Assembly (NCBI GenBank): GCA_028293125.1
Contig: JAQGPJ010000051.1
Coordinates: 1 to 64,000 of the forward strand
DNA length: 64,000 nucleotides
Source: Verrucomicrobiales bacterium
GTDB lineage: Bacteria; Verrucomicrobiota; Verrucomicrobiia; Verrucomicrobiales; V1-33
Direction: 5' to 3'
Positions 49,949 to 60,762 of the stretch are shown here, piece by piece. The first letter of the stretch is position 1, and the number at the start of each line of letters is the position of its first letter. The position numbers were made by a program, and so were the translations under genes. The notes under the pieces are model-generated. The model ran no database searches, was not told the origin of the DNA, and was given only the letters and a program-made list of their open reading frames with translations.

Positions 49949-51664
49949 ATGAAAAGCCGCCTGTTTTCCTTTGCTGCCGTCCCTGCTCTGCTGCTGCCAT
50001 TGACGGCCTCCGCCGCTCCGTATGCCTCCGCCGTGACTGACGGCGGGGTCAATATCAGCTTCGTCCTCAACGAACCGGCGGACTCCGTGAAGGTGGTCTT
50101 CAACGAGCCCCTGCCGGCGCTGGAGATGGGTGCCCTGGCGGCGGGTCCTCACACCTTTCCCAAAGGAGCGTCCACCAGCTTCCAGATTGTCGTGGAGAAA
50201 AACGCCGGCCCGGGCTGGAAATCGGGCGTGCTCCAACAAATCTCCGATGACACCTCGGAGCTGGTGAAATTTGCCAACGGCTTGGGCGTGGCTGTGAACC
50301 GGAAGCCGGACACCGGAAAGCTTTTTGGACGCGTTTATGTCTCCTGCTCCCAGAACGGCACCGCCGCTCCGGTCACCACTCCCGCCTCCGCCAGCCGGAC
50401 CATCCAGGAGGGCATTTATGTGCTGAATGCCAGTCTGGCCGCCACGGACTTGGGTTCAGGCGCCTTGCTGGGAGGGCTCACCTTCAGCAATCCCGCCACC
50501 GGCACCGACGGGGCCAGTCCCTACCGGCTCAGTGTGGGGGACAAGGGCGATCTATTTATCGCTGACTGGTCAGACGCCAGTGGCTCCGTTTACAAAACCG
50601 ACGGGGATGTGGCCAACGGCAAAAATGTGCTGGGCGGTCCCGCCATTGCCCTGAAGCCCCCCCTGACCGAGGGCACTCTGCACGGCAGCATTGCGGCCGT
50701 GGTGACCTCGGGATCGGAGCAGGGCGGGAATTTGAAGCTGTGGGTCGTGGATGAAGACCTGCAGGACGACCCCACATCCGCCTCTCTGGACATGCTCAAC
50801 AGCATCTGGGCCTGGGACAGCGGCGGGGCTCCCCTGCCCATCGAAACCCCGCCTGTCCGTTTCAACACCGCTGCAGACATCGGCATCAATTTCGTCAGCC
50901 AGACAGCGGATCTGGCCCGGGGGCCGGACGGAACCTTCTACAAAACACAGCGGCGCTCCGCGGGTAAGGAATCGGGGGTTTTCGCCATGGACGCCGACGG
51001 CAACACTTTGAGCAGTATGCCTCCCGATGAGGAGGGCAATCTGTTCATCGGATCGAAGGCATCATTCCAGCTTTACTCGGGAGTGTCCGATGCCGCCGAT
51101 CCTTTTCTGGAAACCCGCGGCTGCGATGTCTCCGCCGATGGCTGGCTGGCGCTGATCCGCAATGACAATGCCATCCATCTTGTCAAGGTGGACGCGGGCC
51201 TCATTGACTTCGGTTCCCACATTCTGCTCCATCCCAAACCCACCACCATCATCGGGCGGGATATCGCCTTTGATGCCGCCGGGAATCTTTACACCATCAG
51301 CTCCGGACAGTCGCTGCTGCGCGTGTTCGCGCCGGGCGGTCATACCCGCGCCACCACCTCCTCCAATGGTGCCTTCACCATCACCGACGTCACCCCCGCG
51401 GGGCCGGCTCCCCGCATGGAGCTGCAGCCGGTGGTGACCGGCCTGACATCCAGCGGCCCGGATTACACCCTGCAGGTCACCTCCCGCCTCGGCCTTGCCT
51501 CCACCCTGACTGTGCAGCGGTCGCCTGACTTGGAGGAGGAGACGTGGGAAACCCTTGCCACCGCTGAATTCACCATCACCGGCGATGCACCGGATTTCAC
51601 AGTGCTGATCAAAGGGGCGGCGCGGGGTGAGTCCCGGTATTTTTACCGTGTCCGCCGGCTGTGA
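49949..51664 (+). CDS. Secreted propeller-like protein with C-terminal beta domain
   Basis: 571 aa from ATG 49949 with a clear signal peptide (FSFAAVPALLLPLTASA). The start of the mature part (VTDGGVNISFVLNEPADSVKVVF) is a beta-sandwich of the kind that precedes propellers in this phylum. The middle blade-like repeats end in ADW/AWD features (LFIADWSDASGSVYKTDG, NLKLWVVDEDLQDD, IAFDAAGNLYTISSGQSLL). The C-terminal segment (about 500-571, VQRSPDLEEETWE, FYRVRRL) is the closing beta domain common to secreted proteins here. Similar proteins are called hypothetical. Function unknown, probably surface or extracellular. Confidence 0.7.
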   Translation: MKSRLFSFAAVPALLLPLTASAAPYASAVTDGGVNISFVLNEPADSVKVVFNEPLPALEMGALAAGPHTFPKGASTSFQIVVEKNAGPGWKSGVLQQISDDTSELVKFANGLGVAVNRKPDTGKLFGRVYVSCSQNGTAAPVTTPASASRTIQEGIYVLNASLAATDLGSGALLGGLTFSNPATGTDGASPYRLSVGDKGDLFIADWSDASGSVYKTDGDVANGKNVLGGPAIALKPPLTEGTLHGSIAAVVTSGSEQGGNLKLWVVDEDLQDDPTSASLDMLNSIWAWDSGGAPLPIETPPVRFNTAADIGINFVSQTADLARGPDGTFYKTQRRSAGKESGVFAMDADGNTLSSMPPDEEGNLFIGSKASFQLYSGVSDAADPFLETRGCDVSADGWLALIRNDNAIHLVKVDAGLIDFGSHILLHPKPTTIIGRDIAFDAAGNLYTISSGQSLLRVFAPGGHTRATTSSNGAFTITDVTPAGPAPRMELQPVVTGLTSSGPDYTLQVTSRLGLASTLTVQRSPDLEEETWETLATAEFTITGDAPDFTVLIKGAARGESRYFYRVRRL

Positions 51665-51691
51665 TTCACCGTGGCTGACACCAATGAAAAA

Positions 51692-51733
51692 CCGGGGACG
51701 GCGGCAATCAGGCCCTCCCCGGCTTTTCTTTTT
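51692..51733 (+). terminator. Rho-independent terminator of the secreted propeller-like gene
   Basis: CCGGGGA at 51692-51698 pairs with TCCCCGG at 51716-51722 around a 17-base loop, followed by CTTTTCTTTTTTG. It lies 27 bp after the stop at 51664 and ends the rightward transcript before the convergent gene at 51790. Confidence 0.7.
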
Positions 51734-51789
51734 TGCATGGCCCGGGGGACCGGAATCATGGGAGTGTCAATCCCTCCCCTTTTATTGCT

Positions 51790-53862
51790 CTACTGAGTGC
51801 GCACCACCCGATAAAAGCGCACCGTGGCGGCGGCGGGAACAGCGGTGTCGGTGTAGCTGGTGACAGCACCGGAGGCGGTGAGGGCTGTGGACACATCCGT
51901 CCACGCGTTCACTGCCAGCGTGGACGAGGTCTGCACCTTGTAAACGCCGCCCGCCACGGATTCCCAGCTGAGGGCCACATGTCCCTCCGCATTGCGGGTC
52001 ACGGTAGTGACGCTGAAAGCCGGCGCATCCACAGGGGGCAGGCTGAGATTCGCGGCTTGGGAAATCAGCTCCACCTGATCGAACTGGATCCACGCGGTGT
52101 CCGTGTTCAGACCACCGGTGCGCCTGAGAGTGATGACATTGGAACCCGGCAGCACCCGGGCTGGCGGGACCACTGCTGAAATATAAGTGTCCTTGGTGAT
52201 TGCCGTGCCGGTGTAGAACGGAGTTCCATTGATGCTGAACTCCAGATCATGTGAACTGTCCGGTCCCAAGCCAAAAAGCTTGGTGGTGAACATCAGGGCT
52301 TTGGCCTCGGCGGCGGATCCCGACTGGAAGTAGAGATCGATCACCGGACGTCCCCAGTCAGCCTTGATGAGTGCACGGGGAAAGCCGTCCTGGGTGGCTG
52401 ACCAGTCGGTGCTGGCGGGGCCATCCTGCCAAAGCTCCCCGCCGGGGCCATCCCAAACGGCACCGGCACCGGCACCGCCCTCGAGCGCCGTGTAGTCACC
52501 GGGTGCCAGATAAAACTGGGGATTGTTGTAAGTTCCGGACTCCTGCTCGAACTCATTGGCGTTGGAATTGAAATAACCGGCTGAGAACAGGGTGCGGTAA
52601 GCCTGCAGACCGGAGACGTCCGCCGGATCCTCCGCCGTGGTCAGGGAGACGGCGTCAAACTGGATCCAAGGACTGTCCTCCCCCTCCGGATTCACCGGGC
52701 CGCCGCCGGTGCGGACCAGGGAAAGCACGTTGCCTCCCTCGTAAAAAGGCGCTCCGTAACCCTGACTGACCGCTCCCAGCCGGGGGATGAGCACGTCCAC
52801 CTGAAGATCCTGGGTGATGCCGTTGCCAATGGCCACCGGCACTCCGTTCAGGTAGGCCCGCACGTCATGGGAACTGTTGGCCCCCTGGGCAAAAAGGACA
52901 GTGTGGAGAGCCAGAAATTTCCGCTGAGCCTGGGCAGCGGTCAGTTTGAAGTAAATATCGATGGCCGGACGTCCCGGCACCAGCGCGCGGGGGAATCCAT
53001 CCGGAGAGGCCTCGCCGGCACTGTCAGCATCTTTCCAGATCTCCGCATCCGGTCCCGCGAAATTTCCACCCTGTCCCGCCGCTCCCTTGAGGCCGGAGTA
53101 GTCACCGGGCATGACGTAAAACTGGGGATTGTTAAAATCATCCCGCTCCTGCTCAAAATCCGCCTGGCTGCTGTCGAAGGTTCCAACCTGCCAGATCAGT
53201 TCAGTGGGCGCGGTCACATTGGTCGTCAGCTTCAGGGCATCGAACTGGATCCAGGGATTGTCCCCGCCCTCCGGCACCACCGGACCGCCGCCGGTGCGGC
53301 GGATGGTCAGCACGTTTCCACCCTCATGGAAAGCCATGCCCGGAATGTTGGAGGGAATCCAAAGCTTCACCGGCGTGTCCCCGCGCACCCGGAGGATGCG
53401 GGAAATGGCCACGTTGTTCAGGTAAAAGGCGATGTCATGGGAGCTGTTGCCCCCCAGCCCGAAAAGCTTGGTCTCGAAAAGGAGGGCGCTGGAGGCCGCC
53501 TGCGCCGCCGTCAGCGGGAAAAATACATCCAGCACCGGACGGCCGGGCACCACCGCCCGGGGAAATCCATCCTGCGTGGCAGGCCACTCGGCGTTGGTCG
53601 GACCGTCCTGAAGAATTTCGGATCCCGGCCCTTCGAATAGGGTTCCAGGCCCGGATCCGCCGGTGACTTCGGAGTAATCGCCGGGAGCGAAGTAATACTG
53701 AGCATTGTTATAGGCGTCAGACTCTTGTTCAAAATCACCGTTGGCGTTGTCAAAAGCACCGATTTCAAAGACGGGGGTGTCTGCGGCGGCGGTAGCCAGG
53801 CAGAGGCCGGCAGCGGCGGCGGTGAGCGGTAAGGTCCGCAGGAAGGAAGGAATTGGATTCAT
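51790..53862 (-). CDS. Secreted protein with three ~190-residue repeats
   Basis: 690 aa with a signal peptide (RTLPLTAAAAGLCLATAAA). Three tandem repeats begin FEIGAFDNANGDFEQES, WQVGTFDSSQADFEQERD and SAGYFNSNANEFEQESG, each continuing with NNPQFY-like and PGDYS/T-like blocks, W/F-x-D-G-x-x-x-E-I-x-x-D and FPRAxVPGRPxxDxxFxL, then FGLG-x-x-S-S-H-D. This pattern resembles the carbohydrate-binding domain found at the C-terminus of rhamnogalacturonan lyases (galactose-binding fold). The last ~100 residues (FYRVVRTQ) are the common closing domain. It is likely a secreted pectin- or glycan-binding protein. No catalytic domain was recognised. Confidence 0.75.
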   Translation of the reverse strand: MNPIPSFLRTLPLTAAAAGLCLATAAADTPVFEIGAFDNANGDFEQESDAYNNAQYYFAPGDYSEVTGGSGPGTLFEGPGSEILQDGPTNAEWPATQDGFPRAVVPGRPVLDVFFPLTAAQAASSALLFETKLFGLGGNSSHDIAFYLNNVAISRILRVRGDTPVKLWIPSNIPGMAFHEGGNVLTIRRTGGGPVVPEGGDNPWIQFDALKLTTNVTAPTELIWQVGTFDSSQADFEQERDDFNNPQFYVMPGDYSGLKGAAGQGGNFAGPDAEIWKDADSAGEASPDGFPRALVPGRPAIDIYFKLTAAQAQRKFLALHTVLFAQGANSSHDVRAYLNGVPVAIGNGITQDLQVDVLIPRLGAVSQGYGAPFYEGGNVLSLVRTGGGPVNPEGEDSPWIQFDAVSLTTAEDPADVSGLQAYRTLFSAGYFNSNANEFEQESGTYNNPQFYLAPGDYTALEGGAGAGAVWDGPGGELWQDGPASTDWSATQDGFPRALIKADWGRPVIDLYFQSGSAAEAKALMFTTKLFGLGPDSSHDLEFSINGTPFYTGTAITKDTYISAVVPPARVLPGSNVITLRRTGGLNTDTAWIQFDQVELISQAANLSLPPVDAPAFSVTTVTRNAEGHVALSWESVAGGVYKVQTSSTLAVNAWTDVSTALTASGAVTSYTDTAVPAAATVRFYRVVRTQ

Positions 53863-54217
53863 GGAGGAATAGCCGGGAGGAATGGCCGCCTGGGGCAGCA
53901 GGCCGCAGCGGGCAATTTTTGTTTAACATTAACAAATCCCCCCCTGTCAAGATGAATCGGCACTGAATCAGCGATTCCCATTCATCAAAACCTCGGCTTT
54001 CCCACTGGTGATGGCCGGTCTTGCTTTTTCTTTCCCGACGATTGACCCCGGCTGCCTGGGAGCCCGCTTTTAATCCCTGGCTTCGAGACAGGATGCACCT
54101 GATTTCAATTTTCCGCTTTGGCATTCCAGTTCTTTCCATCATTTCATAAAATTTTATGAATTCACAGCAACCCTTCACTCCGGACCGCGTGGGAGAAGGA
54201 CGGAAACTTTTTTTGCC
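53863..54217. promoter_or_regulatory. Divergent regulatory region with an 18-bp palindrome
   Basis: 355 bp between a leftward and a rightward gene. TTCATAAAATTTTATGAA at 54143-54160 is a perfect 18-bp palindrome centred about 65 bp before the ATG at 54218, a typical place for a repressor or activator. Another AT-rich block (GTTTAACATTAACAAAT, 53921-53937) sits near the leftward start and has the TTAAC/GTTAA symmetry of a regulator site. No coding region was found. Confidence 0.5.
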
Positions 54218-56602
54218 ATGAACACCACCCGTTCCATCCGCCTGCTGATGCTTCTCCTCGCAGGCCTGCTTTTCAGTCCACCGAAGTCATGGGCGGTGCC
54301 CTGGGTGGAAAGGCATGGCATGACTGCCGCCATGCTTCAGAGTGAATTCCAAACTTGGACCGCCCCCCCGTGGAACTACCGCCTGACCCGCATCAGCGGC
54401 AGCGAGGTGTCCGGCGGGGCACGCTATACCGCCATTTTTGAGAAGCCGGCCAAGAAATCCGACTGGCAGGCGTGGACGGGCATGAACGCCGCCGATTTCC
54501 AAACCCGCCATCAGGCGCTGCATGCGGATGGCCACCGGCTGGTATGGCTGGACAGCTTCAGTGTAGGGGGCACCGCTCTCTACAGCGGCATATGGGAAGT
54601 CACCGGCGGGGCAGCTCAGCGGGTCCGGCTGGGGGAAAGTCTGGCAGCCCATGCGCTGGCCAACAACAGCAACAGCACTGCAGGCTATCACCTAACGGAT
54701 GTCAGCGCCTGCTCCGTACAGGGATCGCAGATTTACTCCGGCGTCTGGGCAGCCTCACGGGCGGCACCGGATATCCAGATGCGCTACGGCCAAGGCGGGC
54801 CGGACTATCAGACCGCGTTCAATGCGCTGAGCAGTGACGGCTACCAGCTGTGGCGGGTGAGCGGAGCGGACGCCGGCGGCTTCGGGCGCTATACCAGTGT
54901 CTGGAGGCGGACCAGCCTGGGCGAGGGCTGGGCCTATCACGGCATGTCCGCCCAGGCTTTTGAGGCGGAGAGTGTCAATGCCCGCCTTTGCGGCTATAGG
55001 CCCGTATTTATCGACGCCTTCAATGTGGGATCCGGCACTTACTATAATGCGCTCTGGATCCGGAATGGTGGCCTGCCCACCACCCGGCTGGGGACTATTT
55101 TCACTCTGGTGCAGGACTACATGACTGATCACAATCTTCCCGGCCTGTCTGTGGCCATCGCCCGGGAAGGCCGGCTTGTTTATGCGAGAGGCTTCGGGTA
55201 TGCGGACACCGCCTCCGGTGAACCGGCCCATGGGGAGCACCGCTGGCGCATCGCCAGCACCTCCAAGCCCGTGGCCGCGGTCTCCGCGCTCCGCGCGCTG
55301 GAGGACTCCGGTGCCTGGAGCCTGGACAGCAAGTGTTTTGGATCCGGCGCCCTGTTCGGCAACGATTTTGGCGACATCTCCGCCAATCCCTACAGCTCCG
55401 CCGAAAAAGCCATTACGGCCCGCCAGCTGATGAACATGACGGCGGGATGGAATTCGGAAGGAAGGCTCTGGTACGGCAGCTTTGCCTCCTACGGTGCCGA
55501 CCACAGCAAAATAATCGGTTATCAGCTCGACAGCGTAAGTCCTTTCTGGACACCGGGGACCCACTACCAGTACAACAATTTCAACTACCAGGCCGTGGCC
55601 CGCATTCCGGAGAAAATCTCCGGGCAGACCTTTTTCAACTACACCAACCAGCAGGTCTTCATTCCCTGCGGCATCACCGGCATGGACCTTGGCAACCGCA
55701 CCGCTGCCGGAAAGCTGAGCAGCGAGGTCACCTACTATGCGGGAGATGTTTACGGGGATCCGGAGACCGTCTGGCCGGCCCGGATGGATGGCAGCACCGG
55801 CTGGGTGACCGCGCCCTCCAATCTGCTCCTGCTCGCAAGACGCATTGATGGAAATACCCGCCAGAAGGACATCATCGGCTCCTATGCGCTGAGCCAGATG
55901 CAGACCGGCAGCGGACAGCCTGACAGCAATGGCAACCCCTCATCCTATGGCCTTGGGTGGTATGCCTCATCCTCCAACGGCCGGACCTGGTGGCAGCACA
56001 ACGGGTCCATGGCCGGCACCCAGGCCCTGCTCTGCGTCAGCGGTGACGGATCGCAGAGCTTTGCCTATGCGGCGAACTCCGTCAGCAACAGCGATGCCTT
56101 CTCATCCTCCCTCCGCGCCTTGGTGCTGAATCAGATGGCGGCCATCAACACCGCCGGGGAATGGCCCGCCATTGACCTTTCCGGAACTTGGAACCCGGCC
56201 TACGATGCTTGGGCCACCGCTGCATTCGGCTCTCTGGTCACCGGCCGCACGGGCATGGCAGAGGTCTGGGCTCCCACCGCCGATCCCGATGATGACGGAC
56301 GTCCCAATGCCATGGAGGCTTTTCTGGGCAGTGACCCGTTGAGTCGTGACGATTCGAATTGGGCCTCGCCCTCCATCACCGCTCAGGATCTGGTGCTCCG
56401 CTGGGCGCGGAAAAATGGCAACCGCGGCGCGGAGCCCGCCGCGGAATGGTCCACGGATCTCAAGGCGTGGAGCAACACCGGAGCCGTCATCGTGAACCGC
56501 CCTGACCTCGTGGCGCCTGTTGGCCACTCTCTGCAGGAGGTCCGGGTTCCCCGTCAGGGCAGCAAACGCAAATATGTCAGGCTCAGCCTTGATGTGCCCT
56601 GA
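54218..56602 (+). CDS. Serine hydrolase (beta-lactamase class C-like) with N-terminal repeats
   Basis: 794 aa with a signal peptide (RLLMLLLAGLLFSPPKSWA). Residues about 25-290 are tandem repeats of the 'bacterial tandem repeat domain 1' kind: W-x-x-x-H-G-M-x-x-x-x-F-x-x-x, then R-L-x-x-I-S-G-S-x-V ... R-Y-T-A-I-F/W-E. A beta-lactamase-like domain follows: LPGLSVAIAREGRLVYARGFGYAD, S-T-S-K in IASTSKPVAA as the nucleophile motif, Y-x-N in HYQYNNFNYQ, and H-N-G in WWQHNGSMAG. The C-terminal part has the Asp-rich linker DPDDDGRPNAMEAFLG and a beta domain. It could be an esterase, peptidase or penicillin-binding-type enzyme; substrate unknown. Confidence 0.9.
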   Translation: MNTTRSIRLLMLLLAGLLFSPPKSWAVPWVERHGMTAAMLQSEFQTWTAPPWNYRLTRISGSEVSGGARYTAIFEKPAKKSDWQAWTGMNAADFQTRHQALHADGHRLVWLDSFSVGGTALYSGIWEVTGGAAQRVRLGESLAAHALANNSNSTAGYHLTDVSACSVQGSQIYSGVWAASRAAPDIQMRYGQGGPDYQTAFNALSSDGYQLWRVSGADAGGFGRYTSVWRRTSLGEGWAYHGMSAQAFEAESVNARLCGYRPVFIDAFNVGSGTYYNALWIRNGGLPTTRLGTIFTLVQDYMTDHNLPGLSVAIAREGRLVYARGFGYADTASGEPAHGEHRWRIASTSKPVAAVSALRALEDSGAWSLDSKCFGSGALFGNDFGDISANPYSSAEKAITARQLMNMTAGWNSEGRLWYGSFASYGADHSKIIGYQLDSVSPFWTPGTHYQYNNFNYQAVARIPEKISGQTFFNYTNQQVFIPCGITGMDLGNRTAAGKLSSEVTYYAGDVYGDPETVWPARMDGSTGWVTAPSNLLLLARRIDGNTRQKDIIGSYALSQMQTGSGQPDSNGNPSSYGLGWYASSSNGRTWWQHNGSMAGTQALLCVSGDGSQSFAYAANSVSNSDAFSSSLRALVLNQMAAINTAGEWPAIDLSGTWNPAYDAWATAAFGSLVTGRTGMAEVWAPTADPDDDGRPNAMEAFLGSDPLSRDDSNWASPSITAQDLVLRWARKNGNRGAEPAAEWSTDLKAWSNTGAVIVNRPDLVAPVGHSLQEVRVPRQGSKRKYVRLSLDVP

Positions 56603-56628
56603 GCCGGCGGCGGATTCCCGGACGGTCA

Positions 56629-57990
56629 TCAGCCAACCGGCCCCGCCCCGTCCTGGACCGGCGCGGGGGCCGTGCACTGGTGGAGCCGGCGGGTGAGGAA
56701 CCGCCGTTCCGAGGCGGACTCCGTCAGGCCCAGCGCCTGCCGGAAATGGTCCGCGGCGGCGGCAGGGCCTCCCAGCCGCGCTTCGAACTCCCCCAGCACG
56801 GCATGGAGCAGATAATATCCCTCCAGTTGTTCCCGGTGCGGCATGGCGGTGATAGCATCCTTTCCCGCTTGGGGACCGTGGATCTGGGCCAGTGCCACAG
56901 CTCTGTTCAGGGCAATGACGGGGGAGTCATCAAGCCGGAGCCATTGGTCATAATGGGCAAGGATGGCCTGCCAGTCGGTGGATTTGAAATCCGGAGCCAG
57001 GCAGTGGCAGGCCGCGATGCCCGCCTGAAGGTGGTAGCCACTGAGCTCATCACCGGCGGCCGCCAGCCCCAGCTGCTGCATGCCCCGCATCATCAGGGGC
57101 CGGCTCCATTTGCTCCGGTCCTGCTCCTGCAGCCTCAGCAGCTGTCCCCCGCTGTCCGTGCGGGCGGGCAGCCGTGCGGCGTCCAGAAACATCAGGGCCA
57201 GCAGGGCGTGGGTGCGCGGCAGACGGGTGGCGGGATGCTCCGTTAAGAGGAGAACCAGGCGGATGGCCTCATGGCACAGTTCCTCACGGAGCAGGCTGTC
57301 CCCGCTGGAGGCTTTGTACCCCTCGTTGAAAAGCAGGTACAGCACTTGGAGCACCGCATCCAGACGCGGTGGCAGGTCGGGTCCGGAAGGAATTTCAAAA
57401 GGAATGCCCTGCTCCTGGATGCGCTGGCGGGCGCGGGTCAGCCGCTTGGCGATGGCCGCCTCCGTGGTCAGGAACGCGCTGGCGATCTCCGCTGGGCTCA
57501 GGCCGCAGAGGGTTTTCAGAGCCAGCGCCGTCCGCGCCTCCGGTGGAATCTGCGGATGGCAGCAGGCAAAGATCAGGCGCAGGCGCCGGTCTTGGATTTC
57601 ATCCTCAAACAGCGGCCCGTCACCGCCGTCGGAACCGGTGTCCACCGGTCCCCGCGATTCCAGATCAGCAATGATTTGAGTCTGTTTTCCCCGGAAGGTT
57701 TTTTCGCGCCGCAGAAAGTCGAGCGCCAGATTTTTCGCCGTGAGCATCAGCCACGCGGCGGGGTTTTTGGGAATGCCGTAGAACGGCCACACTTTCAGCG
57801 CCCGCACCAGCGCCTCCTGCACCACGTCCTCCGCCAGCTGCAGCCGGTCCAGGCCAAAAAGGCCGGTGATCACCGACACCATTTTCCCGGATTCCTGCCG
57901 GAAAAGATGACCGGCAAGGCCGGCGACCTCCTCCAGTTCCGGAGGAGCCGCCGGCATGGGCGCGGAATCAGGATCCACGGAGGCGCCCAT
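56629..57990 (-). CDS. ECF42-type RNA polymerase sigma factor with C-terminal DUF6596 domain
   Basis: 453 aa, far longer than a normal ECF factor. The sigma2 region is about residues 20-95 (AEDVVQEALVRALKVW, NPAAWLMLTAKNLALDFLRRE) and sigma4 about 130-190 (LRLIFACCHPQIPPEART, LCGLSPAEIASAFLTTEAAIAKRLTRAR). The C-terminal half, VLYLLFNEGYKASSGDSLLREEL and ALNRAVALAQIHGP, is the DUF6596 TPR-like part of the ECF42 group, where it is needed for activity. The gene lies 6 bp after the YCII/DGPF partner. In this group no anti-sigma factor is used; the C-terminal domain and the DGPF protein take that place. Confidence 0.93.
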   Translation of the reverse strand: MGASVDPDSAPMPAAPPELEEVAGLAGHLFRQESGKMVSVITGLFGLDRLQLAEDVVQEALVRALKVWPFYGIPKNPAAWLMLTAKNLALDFLRREKTFRGKQTQIIADLESRGPVDTGSDGGDGPLFEDEIQDRRLRLIFACCHPQIPPEARTALALKTLCGLSPAEIASAFLTTEAAIAKRLTRARQRIQEQGIPFEIPSGPDLPPRLDAVLQVLYLLFNEGYKASSGDSLLREELCHEAIRLVLLLTEHPATRLPRTHALLALMFLDAARLPARTDSGGQLLRLQEQDRSKWSRPLMMRGMQQLGLAAAGDELSGYHLQAGIAACHCLAPDFKSTDWQAILAHYDQWLRLDDSPVIALNRAVALAQIHGPQAGKDAITAMPHREQLEGYYLLHAVLGEFEARLGGPAAAADHFRQALGLTESASERRFLTRRLHQCTAPAPVQDGAGPVG

Positions 57991-57996
57991 TCAAAG

Positions 57997-58419
57997 TCAC
58001 GCGGTGGCGGCCAGGGCGGACTCCGGCTGACCGGAGGACGGCGCGGCCCGGTTGACGGCACAGTCGGCCAGCACCGGGCGCACCTCCACGGTGATGCCGT
58101 GGGGCAGCGCGGGGCATTGTCCGGCGATGGCCACCGCCTCGTCAAAATCCACCGACTGAAGGAAAAAGTAGCCGCAGATGGCCTCCTTCGACTCCGCGAA
58201 CGGACCGTCGGAAACCGAGCGCGCCTTGCCGGACACCACCCGGCCCCCGTCGCCAAGGGGGTGTCCTCCCCGGCACTTGCCGGCGGAGACCAGACCGTCA
58301 AACCAGTCTTTCCACTGGCTCATGGTCGCCTGGATCTGGCCGGGGGAGAGGTCCTGATGCCAGCCGGTGTTGTGAAACAGCAGGAGGAATTCGGAGGAGT
58401 TGGCGGAATCGGAGGCCAT
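57997..58419 (-). CDS. YCII-related (DGPF-domain) partner of the ECF42 sigma factor
   Basis: 140 aa from ATG 58419 (a longer upstream frame is low quality). It carries the DGPF motif in VSDGPFAESKEAICGYFFLQ, the opening FLLLFHNTGWHQDLSPGQIQ and WFDGLVSAGKC. This domain is almost always encoded next to ECF42 sigma factors and is probably part of a reporter or detoxification response controlled by the sigma factor. The sigma gene starts 6 bp downstream, so the two form an operon. The enzymatic role is unproven. Confidence 0.9.
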   Translation of the reverse strand: MASDSANSSEFLLLFHNTGWHQDLSPGQIQATMSQWKDWFDGLVSAGKCRGGHPLGDGGRVVSGKARSVSDGPFAESKEAICGYFFLQSVDFDEAVAIAGQCPALPHGITVEVRPVLADCAVNRAAPSSGQPESALAATA

Positions 58420-58496
58420 GACGGGGATGATGACGGGTTGAGGTTGGGATTCTGCCCATCCGGGCAAAGGCGCTGTGTGCCTGCCTCCTTCACGAA

Positions 58497-58525
58497 CGAA
58501 GGGACGTCCGGAGGACGTCCCTTCG
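58497..58525. terminator. Strong 13-bp hairpin between DGPF gene and acs
   Basis: CGAAGGGACGTCC at 58497-58509 and its exact complement at 58513-58525 with a three-base loop GGA, followed on the plus strand by CAACTTTTTT. As a terminator it would act on plus-strand transcription, yet both flanking genes are leftward. It may stop antisense reading, act as a minus-strand hairpin after acs (there preceded, not followed, by T/A-runs), or be a repeat. Its orientation is uncertain. Confidence 0.5.
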
Positions 58526-58631
58526 CAACTTTTTTGAATTTTTCTGTCCGGTCCCTCCTCCTTCCCGCCCGTTTGATCCTCCAGGGACAAAAGGGCTTGA
58601 AGGATTCACCGGATCAGTGCCGGATCGGATT

Positions 58632-60590
<1,959 letters not shown>

Positions 60591-60762
60591 GATTCGGGAA
60601 AAAGGACGAAATTATCAGAGCCACAGCACGCACCACAATCAATATCGCTTTCATCCGGCTTGGAATTGACGGCCCGCTTTTAGCAGCAAAATGCCCCGCC
60701 AGCCCCGGCAAACCTCCAGCCGCCACACCGGAAAACCATCACGGCTCAGGCCCCGGCCGCTT

